Assembly (NCBI GenBank): GCA_009781755.1
Contig: WQVD01000005.1
Span: 26,331 to 90,330 of the forward strand
Source of the DNA: Defluviitaleaceae bacterium
GTDB taxonomy: Bacteria > Bacillota > Clostridia > Lachnospirales > WQUN01
Direction of reading: 5' to 3'
DNA: 64,000 nt
Shown here: positions 10,988 to 20,614 of the stretch, one piece after another
Layout: each line of letters opens with the position of its first letter
How positions within the stretch are numbered: the stretch's first letter is position 1
Position numbers and translations under genes: made by a program
Notes under the pieces: model-generated
The model's input: the letters and a program-made list of their open reading frames with translations, nothing else
Databases searched by the model: none
What the model was told of the DNA's origin: nothing

Positions 10988-11935
10988 ATGTTTGATAATA
11001 ACCCCGTCCACATTACCGCAAACCACAGCGACCCGCGAATAAACATCATTAGCAACCCCGACCCTTACGCTATTTTCCATGAGGGCATGTATTATATTTA
11101 TTCCACCGGGCATTACGGTGTTAACGTACTGCGCTCGAAGGATATGGAAAACTTCGAGCACATGGGGCTTGCACTGGAAGATAATGAATGGGAATCGTAC
11201 TGGGCACCCGCCGTTATTTTCTATGAAGGCAAGTTTTATATGTATTATGCGTCCAAGCGCGTGACGGAAACGGGCGGGCACCATATGCAAATCGCCGTCG
11301 CAAACCATCCGTTGGGGCCGTTCACGTATACCGGTAAGCGATTCGACGATTTTTCCATAGACGCACATGTCATCGAAAAAAACGGAGATTTATATTTATT
11401 CTATACCCCAACCGTCGAACATGATGGGAAAAAAGGTTCCATGATTGTCGTGGACAAAATGATTGACCCCCTGACCCCCTGCGGCAATCCGCGGCTGTTA
11501 TTATACCCGACATTCCCGCAGGAAATGTTCGTGAAGGACCAATTTGGCGAGGGGATCGACGGTTATACCGTTGAAGGCGCGTTTTATTTTGAACATGAAG
11601 GTACGGGTTTCTTGATGTACAGCGGCGGCAATTTTACCGGCGGTGATTATTTTGTTAATTACGCCGTTTGTGATGCATCGTTGCCGCTCGATGAAGCCGT
11701 GTTCACAAAATACCCTAATAACCATACCTTCCACGCGTTAATGGGCAAAGACGACCATTGCACCGGTTGCGGGCACAATTCGTTAATAACCGGCCCCAAG
11801 GGGGAATTGCTGGTGGTATACCATGGCCGCTCTCGCATCCCGGCAACAAACCCGATGCCCGGCGATGATCGGCAACTTTGCGTAAGTGAAATTAAAATCG
11901 AAGGAAATAAACTCATATTAAACCGGCGTAAATAA
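10988..11935 (+). CDS. GH43 glycosidase (arabinofuranosidase/xylosidase type)
   Basis: A 315-residue five-bladed beta-propeller of GH43. The expected acidic triad is visible: catalytic base D25 in NPDPYAI, pKa modulator D125 in SIDAHV and acid E196 in TVEGAF. W70-A-P in YWAPAV is also typical. There is no signal peptide, so it is cytoplasmic, acting on short imported arabino- or xylo-oligosaccharide decorations. The length is that of a bare catalytic domain with no C-terminal beta-sandwich. It lies between the GH2 and YesM genes, with an AGGAG site upstream. Families at this identity level include arabinofuranosidases, xylosidases and exo-galactanases, so the precise substrate is not called. 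Confidence 0.9.
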   Translation: MFDNNPVHITANHSDPRINIISNPDPYAIFHEGMYYIYSTGHYGVNVLRSKDMENFEHMGLALEDNEWESYWAPAVIFYEGKFYMYYASKRVTETGGHHMQIAVANHPLGPFTYTGKRFDDFSIDAHVIEKNGDLYLFYTPTVEHDGKKGSMIVVDKMIDPLTPCGNPRLLLYPTFPQEMFVKDQFGEGIDGYTVEGAFYFEHEGTGFLMYSGGNFTGGDYFVNYAVCDASLPLDEAVFTKYPNNHTFHALMGKDDHCTGCGHNSLITGPKGELLVVYHGRSRIPATNPMPGDDRQLCVSEIKIEGNKLILNRRK

Positions 11936-11956
11936 GAACACGTTATGAGGTGATGT

Positions 11957-13477
11957 ATGAAGCGGCTGACTTTATTCACAAAAATCTTCCTTGTTTTTCT
12001 CATCACGATCAGCCCGCTTTATATATTGAGCGTTTATTTTAATTCCTTCGGCCGCGAACAAGTACGGCAAGAAATGCGCACCGCCCTGATGGGCAACATC
12101 GAGTTGTATATCAGCAACATTGAAAGCAGCATCGCGTGGATCATTAATTCGTCTGCGCAATTTGTTAACAATGACGATACGCACATCATCGGCAACCACG
12201 ATACATTACCCACCGATTTGGAAACCATCAACCAAGTGCGGCGCATTCAACACATTTTGGCCGGTACGTCGGGTATATTCGAATACATGGCGGAAGTATA
12301 TGTCCTGTTTCCGCATTCCGGTATGAAAATTACGCAACGCAATTTATTACCCATGACACCGTTGGATGTGTTGCAAGCAGGGGATCCGTCTTTTTTCACG
12401 GGGTTTCCATTTATTCATTGCCTACACAGCGGCGGTACATATATTAATTTTTCTTCGCAATATCACTTGGCGCATTATCGCCAACCGTTGGTAGAAGAAG
12501 TCCGCTGGATTGTTGTAACCCAAATCGACACAGCACGCATCAAAAGCGATACGCTTGCTTTTTTTAATGAGAACATAGCGTTTGTTGGTGGGGTTAACGG
12601 CCTTTCCATAAACGCGGATGCTACCGGTGAAATACTTGCATACAGGCATTCTGCGGCACTGGATTCGACTTTTTTGCTTTTTGGCAGTGAATCGGAAATG
12701 TTTAACATCCTCAGTTTCTTTTCTTGGCACATCTTGATATTAACCGCCGTAATGGTCGGATTGTTTGCTTTGTTTGTACTGGCGACTCATCGGGTGATCC
12801 TTCCCATTCACCGTGCCGCCATCGACAAGTTGCACGAACAGGAAATGACCATCAAAGATACAGAACTTAAAATGCTGCAATATCAAATTAACCCGCATTT
12901 TTTATATAATACATTCTTCACCATGTACCAAATGCTCCAAGCTTCTCAATATGACGGTTTGAAGCAAATCATGTTCCACATGGGGCGTTACTTCAGCTTC
13001 ATCACCAAGAGCGAGGACTTCATCCCCCTTGCGGACGAAATGCAATTTTGTATTGACTACATGGAGATCCAAACGTTGCGGTTTTCCAACCGAATCACCG
13101 CAGAAATAGAACCACTGCCCGATGAAATCAAAAACTTGCGACTTCCCCGTTTGTCATTGCAACCTTTATTGGAAAATTGCTTCAAGCACGGACTCGCCAA
13201 CAAAGAAGAAAACGGTATGGTACGCCTGCGCTATTACATTAATGAAACAACGGTTAAAATCCATATCGAAGACAACGGTGATGAACTCACCAACGATGCG
13301 CTGGAATTAATCAACCAAGCGTTATCCGCGCAAAAACAGGCAAGTGCGTTGGGTTTGCGCAATGTTCACAAGCGTTTGCAATCCCGTTTTGGGGCGCAAT
13401 ACGGCATCACGGCAAAACGTAGCGAACTGGGTGGGCTGCTGGTGGAAGTGGAGTTGCCAAAATGTATCAACTACTGA
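11957..13477 (+). CDS. YesM-type sensor histidine kinase
   Basis: A 506-residue membrane sensor kinase. A transmembrane segment at about 8-28 is followed by a roughly 225-residue extracellular sensor region and a second transmembrane segment at about 257-280. The His_kinase (LytS/YesM type) domain holds the phospho-accepting H314 in QINPHFLYNT. The ATPase domain holds QPLLENCFKHGL (N box) and a shortened EDNGDELTND G1 box where DNGxG is usual. The final ALGLRNVHKRLQ block is typical. It is coupled to the following response regulator, whose start lies 16 nt inside this gene. Such pairs sense extracellular oligosaccharides and activate neighbouring transporter and hydrolase genes. Confidence 0.93.
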   Translation: MKRLTLFTKIFLVFLITISPLYILSVYFNSFGREQVRQEMRTALMGNIELYISNIESSIAWIINSSAQFVNNDDTHIIGNHDTLPTDLETINQVRRIQHILAGTSGIFEYMAEVYVLFPHSGMKITQRNLLPMTPLDVLQAGDPSFFTGFPFIHCLHSGGTYINFSSQYHLAHYRQPLVEEVRWIVVTQIDTARIKSDTLAFFNENIAFVGGVNGLSINADATGEILAYRHSAALDSTFLLFGSESEMFNILSFFSWHILILTAVMVGLFALFVLATHRVILPIHRAAIDKLHEQEMTIKDTELKMLQYQINPHFLYNTFFTMYQMLQASQYDGLKQIMFHMGRYFSFITKSEDFIPLADEMQFCIDYMEIQTLRFSNRITAEIEPLPDEIKNLRLPRLSLQPLLENCFKHGLANKEENGMVRLRYYINETTVKIHIEDNGDELTNDALELINQALSAQKQASALGLRNVHKRLQSRFGAQYGITAKRSELGGLLVEVELPKCINY

Positions 13478-15009
13478 TTGTAGAAGACGAACGCATGATT
13501 GCGGACTTGCTGTACGAAGCCATATCTGCCGAACTGGAAGATGAGGTGGTTATACTCAAGGCGTATTCCGCACGCACTGCAATCAACATCATGGATGAAT
13601 CGATCATTGACATCATTGTGACAGACATCAACATGCCGGGCATAAACGGGCTCGATCTGGCTAAAGCATTTATGTTAGTTAACCCGCGTTGCAAAGTGAT
13701 TTTCTTAACGGGGTTTAATGATTTCTCTGCCATTCAATATGCGTTGCGCAACAACAGCGTGGACTTCATTTTAAAATCTGAAAGCAATGATGTTATTTTT
13801 AACGCCATTCGCAAGGCATTAAAAACGCTGGACGACGAATTACATATGGAAAACATGCGCGTATTATCAAACCGGCAATGGGAACTATCCCTGCCCATCA
13901 TGCAAGAACGGCTCGTGCTGGCATTATTGGACGGCGAATTATTTGTAAAAGAAGCCTTCACGGAAGTGAAGTTTCCCTTGTGCCCTGATAACCGCGTGCG
14001 GCTCATGATGGCACGCGCCGATGGCAATGCAACCATTTCCGGCACAGACCTGTACAAGCTCAAATGCAGCGTGGACGAATATTTGAACATCGATGTCTTC
14101 AGCGTCATAAAAGGCAATGACATCATATGGTTTTTGCAATCGCCCAACAAAGTCAATTTTAACATGGCGGCAATTCAAGATTTGTGTCACAAGTCTTTTA
14201 ACACCATGATGTCCTTTGTTTTATCCGAGGATTTCGTTAAATTTGAAGAAATATTTTCTGCGTTGCATGGCATGAAGCAAACGATATTAAACATGCACAC
14301 CCTAAGCCCCGGAATGTTGCTGATTGAAAACAGCCAACAAAAAGACGCGCTGGGTTTGCGGCGCACAATCGGCAATATCATGCGCAAAATAAACCTAAGC
14401 ATCGAAAGCTTGCAACGCGAAAGCTACGAAAGCCAAATGGCGGAACTCGGCGGCATCATACAAAGCACCCAACCCGACGCATCGGCGAAAATCGAAATTG
14501 CGCTGCATGTGTATCTTGCCTTTTTGTCCCGCGCAAACATGGGGGGTGTCAGCCTTGATGTCGGCTTCTCAATGTTTCTTTCCTGTGACGACGATTGGGA
14601 CAAATTTACGAAGCTGTTCGAAAAAATCGCCGAAGACTTCTTTACCAAACATTATGAAACGGCGTTCAAACACACCAACGAAGTGTTGGGCAACCTACGC
14701 CGCTACATCCACGCAAACTTAGACGGGGATACCTCTTTAAATAAATTGGCAGAGATATCGCATTTTAATCCATCGTATCTTTCACGCTTGTTTAAACAAC
14801 TCACCAACGAAAGCCTAAGCGAATACATCGGGCGGCTCAAATATAAAAAGGCCGTAAAACTCCTGACCGAAACGGACATGAAAATCATTCAAATATCAAC
14901 GGAACTGGGCTTTGAAACGCAATCTTATTTTTGGCGCTTTTTCAAAAAATACGCGGGGGTCGGCCCGCAAGAATTTAAGGAGGCTAACAATGAAATACCT
15001 GTGGTTTAA
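13462..15009 (+). CDS. YesN-type response regulator with AraC DNA-binding domain
   Basis: A 515-residue regulator. The receiver domain spans about 1-125 with phospho-acceptor D55 in VTDINMPG, the acidic pair E8/D9 in VEDER and a conserved lysine in FILKSE. A roughly 270-residue middle region has no recognised motif. The C-terminal AraC-type double helix-turn-helix (about 410-510) contains HFNPSYLSRLFKQ and IIQISTELGFETQSYFWRFFKKY. It is the partner of the adjacent YesM kinase. It probably activates the GH78 gene, whose start lies inside its 3' end, and the transporter module at 17769-30389, but no binding site could be picked out with confidence. Confidence 0.94.
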   Translation: MYQLLIVEDERMIADLLYEAISAELEDEVVILKAYSARTAINIMDESIIDIIVTDINMPGINGLDLAKAFMLVNPRCKVIFLTGFNDFSAIQYALRNNSVDFILKSESNDVIFNAIRKALKTLDDELHMENMRVLSNRQWELSLPIMQERLVLALLDGELFVKEAFTEVKFPLCPDNRVRLMMARADGNATISGTDLYKLKCSVDEYLNIDVFSVIKGNDIIWFLQSPNKVNFNMAAIQDLCHKSFNTMMSFVLSEDFVKFEEIFSALHGMKQTILNMHTLSPGMLLIENSQQKDALGLRRTIGNIMRKINLSIESLQRESYESQMAELGGIIQSTQPDASAKIEIALHVYLAFLSRANMGGVSLDVGFSMFLSCDDDWDKFTKLFEKIAEDFFTKHYETAFKHTNEVLGNLRRYIHANLDGDTSLNKLAEISHFNPSYLSRLFKQLTNESLSEYIGRLKYKKAVKLLTETDMKIIQISTELGFETQSYFWRFFKKYAGVGPQEFKEANNEIPVV

Positions 15010-17695
15010 GGATCATGACACCTCGCGAAGCCCCTACGCGGCGTTCCGCGCAAGCTTTGACGTACAAGAATTAAAGCGCACCGCATTTCATATTTTTGCG
15101 GACACGGTGTATACGCTGTTTGTGAACGGTGTGTTCATTGGTTTTGGGCCGACACGGTTTGACCCGCGTTTCCCGCAATATGACACGTATGATTTGCACA
15201 AGCACTTGCGCATGGGCAAAAACGTTATTGCCGTGTTGGTGAACTACCACGGGCACAAGGTGTTCAAGAGCATCCCCCGTGAAGCCGCATTTACCGCATG
15301 GGGCGATATCCCCTTGGTTTGGAAGTGCAAGGAACACACCGGACACACGCAATTTACGCCCAAACTCAGCTTCGCCCTTGAAACGCAAATCCATTACAAC
15401 CAAGGCGGATTTGATGAAAATTGGATCAACACGGATTATGACGACAGCGATTGGCAACAAGCCGTGCCGCTTGCCAATCAAAACGCATACGGCAAGCTCA
15501 CCCCGCGTGAAATCCCCTTTATGGAATTAACCCCGATAAAACCTGCGTCCGTAACGGTTTTTCCATTGGAAAAACGCGAGAATGTATATTCGTTTTACCT
15601 ACCCACCGGCACATCCGACGAAGCAACCATGATCGGCAAAAAATTTATTGCGTGGAGTACCTATGTTTATTCACCTAAAAAACAAACCATCACGGCGGGT
15701 GTGTTTTATGACAGTCTTTGGGTAAACGGATCAGCCTGCGAAAAAACCGAGGATTACGACCGTGCGGTGCGTTATAACGCGGTCATGCATTTGGATGAAG
15801 GTTGGAATTATGTTTTCGGGCAACTCTTTGTTTATCAGGATATTTTCCAAGCCTATTTATCGCTGCCCGTAGATTGCGGTTTGTTGTTGTCCGCCGACAA
15901 GGACGAAAGCAGCGGTTTCAATTTCCGCCATATTCCTCTGCAAGATGACGAAAAAGATAACGAATTAAAATCAATGTCCATGCCGCTTACAGAAGACTTT
16001 GATGCAACGCGGTACGGCGGCTGGGTATATACCACCGAAGCCGACCGCGCCCAATGCCCCATCCGCGCATCAAGCTGGACAACATACGCCCCACCCGTAC
16101 AAACCATCACCGACTTGTCAGCCGTTACGTTCAAAAAGGAAATGTACCCAAACGGCTTTACCCTTTTGGTTGACATGGACCATATGTGCCTCGTATTCCC
16201 GTTGCTCCATATGCGCGGTATGCAGGGCGCAACCGTGGATTTCTTGTACGGCGACCGCTTTATGGCAGACGGGAAGCATTTGCGCTCGCTTTCTTGGGTG
16301 CCGCTGGGCGACCGCGTCGTATGCGCCAATGACGCATTAAGTTGGCAACCCATCCAACCCCGCGGTTTTAAATATGTAAGCATAACCATCAACAACGCCC
16401 CAAGTGATGTGGTGATTAACAAAATTGACTTCCTGTCTGCACATTATCCCGTCAATCGAATCGGCAGCTTTGAATGTTCCGATCCATTATTGAACCGCAT
16501 ATGGCAATCGGGCGAGTTAACATTGCGCATCAACATGGAAGACACCTACACCGACTGCGTGGACCGCGAGCGCGGTTTATACGCGCTGGATTTGCTGGTG
16601 CAATACTGTGTAAACCTTGCGACTTTTGGTGACCATGCACTAATGAAACGCGCATTGGAACTATACGGACAAAGCAACCACGAACCCACGGGCGTTTTCC
16701 GTTGTTTGTACCCCAATACGGGGGATTATGTGCTGCCCGATTTTTGTTTGTATATTGTGCATTCCTTCCACGCGTACTTTAAGCAAACCAACGACATCGC
16801 TTTCATTAAGACTTATTGGCCGGCCATGATGGAAAATATCGCCCGCTTTAACCGCTTGTCCGACGAGCGTGAAGATAAGCTATTAAACGCCGAATGGCCC
16901 GAAGGCGGATGGCCGCCCAAAGAAGGCGACAACCGCATGGGTTTCCTTGGCGACGGCATTGATAGCTTCAAAGAAGCCTTGAATAACACAGGTATCAACT
17001 GCATGTTTTCTGCCATGTATTTGTTGGCGTTGCGTAATATGCAAGAAATGGCAACCGCTACACAAGCCGCCGACGACTTTTCCGCACGCATTGCCATTTT
17101 GGAAAAATCCATCCCCGATGCCTACTGGAACGAAGAAAAGAACTTGTTCGCCGACAACTTAGACCATGCGGATTTTTCTCCCCATGCGTCGTTGTGGGCT
17201 GTATTGGCGGGCGCCGCCACAAATGAACACAAACGAGCATTGCAAACGAGCATTCCGCCATTGCTAACGCCATTTTTCATCAACGGCGTGGATTTTGCCG
17301 AAGGCTGCCGGTTTGAAACCTCGCGCGGTTTCCATTTGTTTGTTGCACTTTATGAACTTGGGCTCGATAACTTGGTGGAGCAATTAATCAAAGAAGGTTG
17401 GGGTTATTTCCTGGATAAAGGATTAAAAACCACGCCCGAACATTTCAGTTTGAGCGCAAGCCAATGCCACGCGTGGACGGCGCACCCCACTTATATGTTG
17501 ACGCGATACGCGCTGGGCATTTCAATTGATGCAAATGGCGAAGTAAAAATGGACCCCCGCCCCGGTACATTGACATGGGCAAAAGGCACCGTGCCGCACC
17601 CCAACGGCGTGGTAGAAGCGGAGTGGCACTTGGAAAACGGCAAAGTCATTGCAAAATACAACCTCATCCGTAAAGATAGTGCAACGATTTTGTGA
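14990..17695 (+). CDS. GH78 alpha-L-rhamnosidase
   Basis: A 901-residue protein removing terminal alpha-L-rhamnose. The ATG at 14990 follows an AAGGAGG site at 14977-14983 and overlaps the regulator gene by 20 nt; longer in-frame starts lie in the regulator's coding sequence. N-terminal beta-sandwich domains (about 1-430) precede the (alpha/alpha)6 barrel, which begins near FECSDPLLNRIWQSG. The GH78 acidic cluster is visible as D522-C-V-D-R-E527 with D534, the same 0/+5/+12 spacing as characterised enzymes. No signal peptide is seen, so it is intracellular. It fits with RhaA, RhaD and FucO elsewhere in the window. Confidence 0.9.
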   Translation: MKYLWFKDHDTSRSPYAAFRASFDVQELKRTAFHIFADTVYTLFVNGVFIGFGPTRFDPRFPQYDTYDLHKHLRMGKNVIAVLVNYHGHKVFKSIPREAAFTAWGDIPLVWKCKEHTGHTQFTPKLSFALETQIHYNQGGFDENWINTDYDDSDWQQAVPLANQNAYGKLTPREIPFMELTPIKPASVTVFPLEKRENVYSFYLPTGTSDEATMIGKKFIAWSTYVYSPKKQTITAGVFYDSLWVNGSACEKTEDYDRAVRYNAVMHLDEGWNYVFGQLFVYQDIFQAYLSLPVDCGLLLSADKDESSGFNFRHIPLQDDEKDNELKSMSMPLTEDFDATRYGGWVYTTEADRAQCPIRASSWTTYAPPVQTITDLSAVTFKKEMYPNGFTLLVDMDHMCLVFPLLHMRGMQGATVDFLYGDRFMADGKHLRSLSWVPLGDRVVCANDALSWQPIQPRGFKYVSITINNAPSDVVINKIDFLSAHYPVNRIGSFECSDPLLNRIWQSGELTLRINMEDTYTDCVDRERGLYALDLLVQYCVNLATFGDHALMKRALELYGQSNHEPTGVFRCLYPNTGDYVLPDFCLYIVHSFHAYFKQTNDIAFIKTYWPAMMENIARFNRLSDEREDKLLNAEWPEGGWPPKEGDNRMGFLGDGIDSFKEALNNTGINCMFSAMYLLALRNMQEMATATQAADDFSARIAILEKSIPDAYWNEEKNLFADNLDHADFSPHASLWAVLAGAATNEHKRALQTSIPPLLTPFFINGVDFAEGCRFETSRGFHLFVALYELGLDNLVEQLIKEGWGYFLDKGLKTTPEHFSLSASQCHAWTAHPTYMLTRYALGISIDANGEVKMDPRPGTLTWAKGTVPHPNGVVEAEWHLENGKVIAKYNLIRKDSATIL

Positions 17696-17698
17696 AAT

Positions 17699-17728
17699 TT
17701 GTATAAAAAGCCGTAGGAACAATATAAT
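17699..17728 (+). promoter_or_regulatory. Candidate promoter of the transport module
   Basis: TTGTAT at 17699-17704 and TATAAT at 17723-17728 are separated by 18 nt and sit 40 nt before the ATG at 17769. This is the best sigma-70-like match in the gap after the GH78 gene, and its -35 starts one base after that gene ends in sequence space. The YesN-type regulator is a plausible activator. Confidence 0.5.
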
Positions 17729-17768
17729 ATCATTGTGCAATAGTACGCCATTACAGGAGAAATGCCTC

Positions 17769-20585
17769 ATGAAAAAGCGTGTTATTGCATTTTTTTTGGT
17801 TTTAATATTTGTCTTGTCATTATTGCCATCGACGGCGTATCGCGTAACGGCCAATGTGCCGGAACCATACATAAACCAAATGGCGCAATTTGAAGGCAGG
17901 TATTTGTATGCCGATTACATAGCAGAACGCCAAGGCTTGCCCAAGCCGAATGCGTTTTATTCTGTTGCTTTTGATGACGAATTTATACCTGAGTACGGAT
18001 ACCTATCATTTGAAGTAAATGTCGCGCAGGCGGGTTTGTATAACATTGCCGTCACTTATTTTAATACGCCCGGCAGAAGCAGTGACATCCAACGCGCATT
18101 GTTCATTAATGGCGAAATGCCGTTTTTCGAAGCAGGTTCGCTCACATTCGTGCGCACATGGACCAGCGAAACCAATGATTTCCTGGTCGATAATCAAGGC
18201 AACGAGATACGCCCGGCCCAAATAGAAGAACGCATGTGGCACACCCATACCATCAACAGCCCGGAAAACGGTTATTCAACCCCTTTGTTCTTCCATTTGA
18301 ACGCAGGGGTTAATGTGATTACCTTCGTGTCCGTGCGTGAGCCAAAGTTAATCCGCGATGTAACGATATTCCAAGCAAGTGTACCGGTGCCTTACGCAGA
18401 AATTAACTTCCACGGGTTATCCCCCGCCGGTGGCGATACCATCCGTGTTGCGGGTCAGTTGGCAAACCGCCGTTCCGCACCTACATTGTTCCCCGTGGCA
18501 GACCGCAGCTCCCCTGCCCCACAACCGTACAGCCCGCGTCATATCCTGCTCAACACCATCGGCGGCCAAACATGGAGCATCCCCGGCCAATGGATTGAAT
18601 GGGATTTTTATGTAGAAACCCCCGGTTTGTATAACATCGCCATGAGCCTAAACCAAAACATCATTCAAGATGCGCATGTGTACAGAAGCATCACCATCAA
18701 TGGCGTGCATCCTTTTGCGGAGATGCAAGCCGTTTCCTTCCCCTATTCAAACACTTGGCGCGTGGACACCTTGGGCGGAAGCGATAATCCGTTCCAATTT
18801 TATTTCCCTGCCGGGCACCACACCATCCGCATGGAAGCAACGCTGGGCAGCTACGCCGAATATTTGCGCGATATAGAAGAAGCCGTATTGCGCATCAGCG
18901 CGTTGTACCGCCAAATCGTCATGATCACCGGCCCAACGCCGGACAACCAACGCGATTATCAAATTGCACGCCGTTTGCCTCACTTAGAGAGCGCATTGCG
19001 TGCTGAACGTATTGAAATGGACCGCATCCACGCGGGTTTGAGCGCAATTTCCGACGGGGTAAACGTGCAGCGCGATGCCGTTATCCGCACGATGAGCACA
19101 CAGTTATCCGCTATTTATGCCAACGTAGATAACGTCACCCGCCACATGAACCGCTTGCAAAACAGCATTGGCGCATTGGGTACATGGATGATGGATGTCC
19201 GTCATCAGCCCCTTCAAATCGATTATATTTTCATCATGAGCGCGGGCGAAAGCGCACCCCGTATCAACAACGGCATTTTCGCACGTATATGGCACGAAAT
19301 CCGTACCCTGTTTTGGTCGTTCTTCATCGATTACAGCGCCATTGGAGATGTTTCGGAACCGGGCGAGGCACGCACCATCACCGTGTGGACGGGTGCGGCA
19401 GGGCTCACGGGTGCCGGTCGCGACCAAGCCAACGTAGTGCGTGCGCTCATCGACAGTGACTTTACCCCCAATACAGGGATTAATGTGAATTTAATGCTGG
19501 TAGATATGAGCACGTTGTTACCCGCGACGCTTGCCGGGCAGGGGCCTGACGTGGCGCTCATGGTAGGTGCCAGTATTCCCATGGACTTTGCCATGCGGGG
19601 CGCGGTAGCAGATTTATCCGGCTTCCCCCGCTTTGATGAAGTTGCCGCGCGGTTTAATCCGGAGGGCATGGTGCCGTACCGCTTCCGTGATTACGCCTTT
19701 GCCCTGCCCGTTACGCAAACCTTCCCCATGCTTTTTTACCGCAGGGATATATTAAATGAACTTGAAATCGAACCGCCCGATACATGGGACGATGTGCGTA
19801 CCATTTTGCCCATACTCAGCGAAAACCACATGGGCTTTGGTTTGCCGGTGGGTACCATGGACATGACGGCAGCGACTTTTGCATTGTTTTTATACCAAGC
19901 GGGCGGCAGATTTTTCGCCGATGACGGGTTGTACAGCGAGCTGGATTCCGACATTTCCATCAGCGCGTTCAGGAATTTTACCCGTTTCTTTACCGATTAC
20001 CGCTTGCCGGAGCAATATGACTTTGCCAACCGCTTCCGCATGGGCGAAATGCCTTTGGCGATCGCCGATTTCAGCACCTACAATTTACTACAAGTGTTCG
20101 CGCCGGAAATCAGCGGCCTGTGGTCGTTCAGAAGAGTGCCCGGCACGGTTCGTTCGGACGGTACCGTTGACTACTCCTCCATCGTCGGCGGTACCGCCAT
20201 TGTCATGATGGAACGTTCCAACGACCAAGACGCCGCGTGGGAATTCATGGAGTGGTTTACCTCCGCAAGTGTCCAAACGGATTTTGGCCGTGCGATGGAA
20301 TCGTTGATGGGTGCGGCGGCGCGCTTCCCCACCGCCAACGAAGAAGCCTTCATGCAATTACCTTGGGGTATACATGAATTTAACCGCTTGATGGAGCAAT
20401 ACGAGCACATCGTGGGTATCCCCCAAGTGCCGGGCGGTTATCTGGCAGGCAGGCAAATCCACAATGCATTTTTCCGTGTGTTGCATGGCGGACGCGTCGG
20501 CCCGCGTGAGGCGCTAACCGACAACGTGCGTTATATCAACGACGAAATCCGACGCAAACGCCGCGAATTTGGGCTTGCGTATTAA
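17769..20585 (+). CDS. Giant extracellular solute-binding protein with two sugar-binding-like domains
   Basis: A 938-residue secreted protein; the ATG at 17769 follows ACAGGAGA and opens a signal peptide (MKKRVIAFFLVLIFVLSLL). There is no lipobox cysteine. Two related beta-rich domains follow at about 33-196 and 205-375; each contains a PGLYNIA- or AGLYNIA-type strand and an F/I-x-I-N-G block, resembling CBM35/CBM6-like modules. A long helical, coiled-coil-like stretch occupies about 375-500. The C-terminal family 1 solute-binding fold starts near residue 535 (TITVWTGAAGLTG) and runs to the end. Typical sugar-binding proteins are about 430-550 residues. The two permease genes follow directly. 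It probably captures oligosaccharides; membrane attachment is unclear without a lipobox. Confidence 0.85.
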   Translation: MKKRVIAFFLVLIFVLSLLPSTAYRVTANVPEPYINQMAQFEGRYLYADYIAERQGLPKPNAFYSVAFDDEFIPEYGYLSFEVNVAQAGLYNIAVTYFNTPGRSSDIQRALFINGEMPFFEAGSLTFVRTWTSETNDFLVDNQGNEIRPAQIEERMWHTHTINSPENGYSTPLFFHLNAGVNVITFVSVREPKLIRDVTIFQASVPVPYAEINFHGLSPAGGDTIRVAGQLANRRSAPTLFPVADRSSPAPQPYSPRHILLNTIGGQTWSIPGQWIEWDFYVETPGLYNIAMSLNQNIIQDAHVYRSITINGVHPFAEMQAVSFPYSNTWRVDTLGGSDNPFQFYFPAGHHTIRMEATLGSYAEYLRDIEEAVLRISALYRQIVMITGPTPDNQRDYQIARRLPHLESALRAERIEMDRIHAGLSAISDGVNVQRDAVIRTMSTQLSAIYANVDNVTRHMNRLQNSIGALGTWMMDVRHQPLQIDYIFIMSAGESAPRINNGIFARIWHEIRTLFWSFFIDYSAIGDVSEPGEARTITVWTGAAGLTGAGRDQANVVRALIDSDFTPNTGINVNLMLVDMSTLLPATLAGQGPDVALMVGASIPMDFAMRGAVADLSGFPRFDEVAARFNPEGMVPYRFRDYAFALPVTQTFPMLFYRRDILNELEIEPPDTWDDVRTILPILSENHMGFGLPVGTMDMTAATFALFLYQAGGRFFADDGLYSELDSDISISAFRNFTRFFTDYRLPEQYDFANRFRMGEMPLAIADFSTYNLLQVFAPEISGLWSFRRVPGTVRSDGTVDYSSIVGGTAIVMMERSNDQDAAWEFMEWFTSASVQTDFGRAMESLMGAAARFPTANEEAFMQLPWGIHEFNRLMEQYEHIVGIPQVPGGYLAGRQIHNAFFRVLHGGRVGPREALTDNVRYINDEIRRKRREFGLAY

Positions 20586-20614
20586 TACTCCCTTGCTTTT
20601 AAGGAGCGTATATC

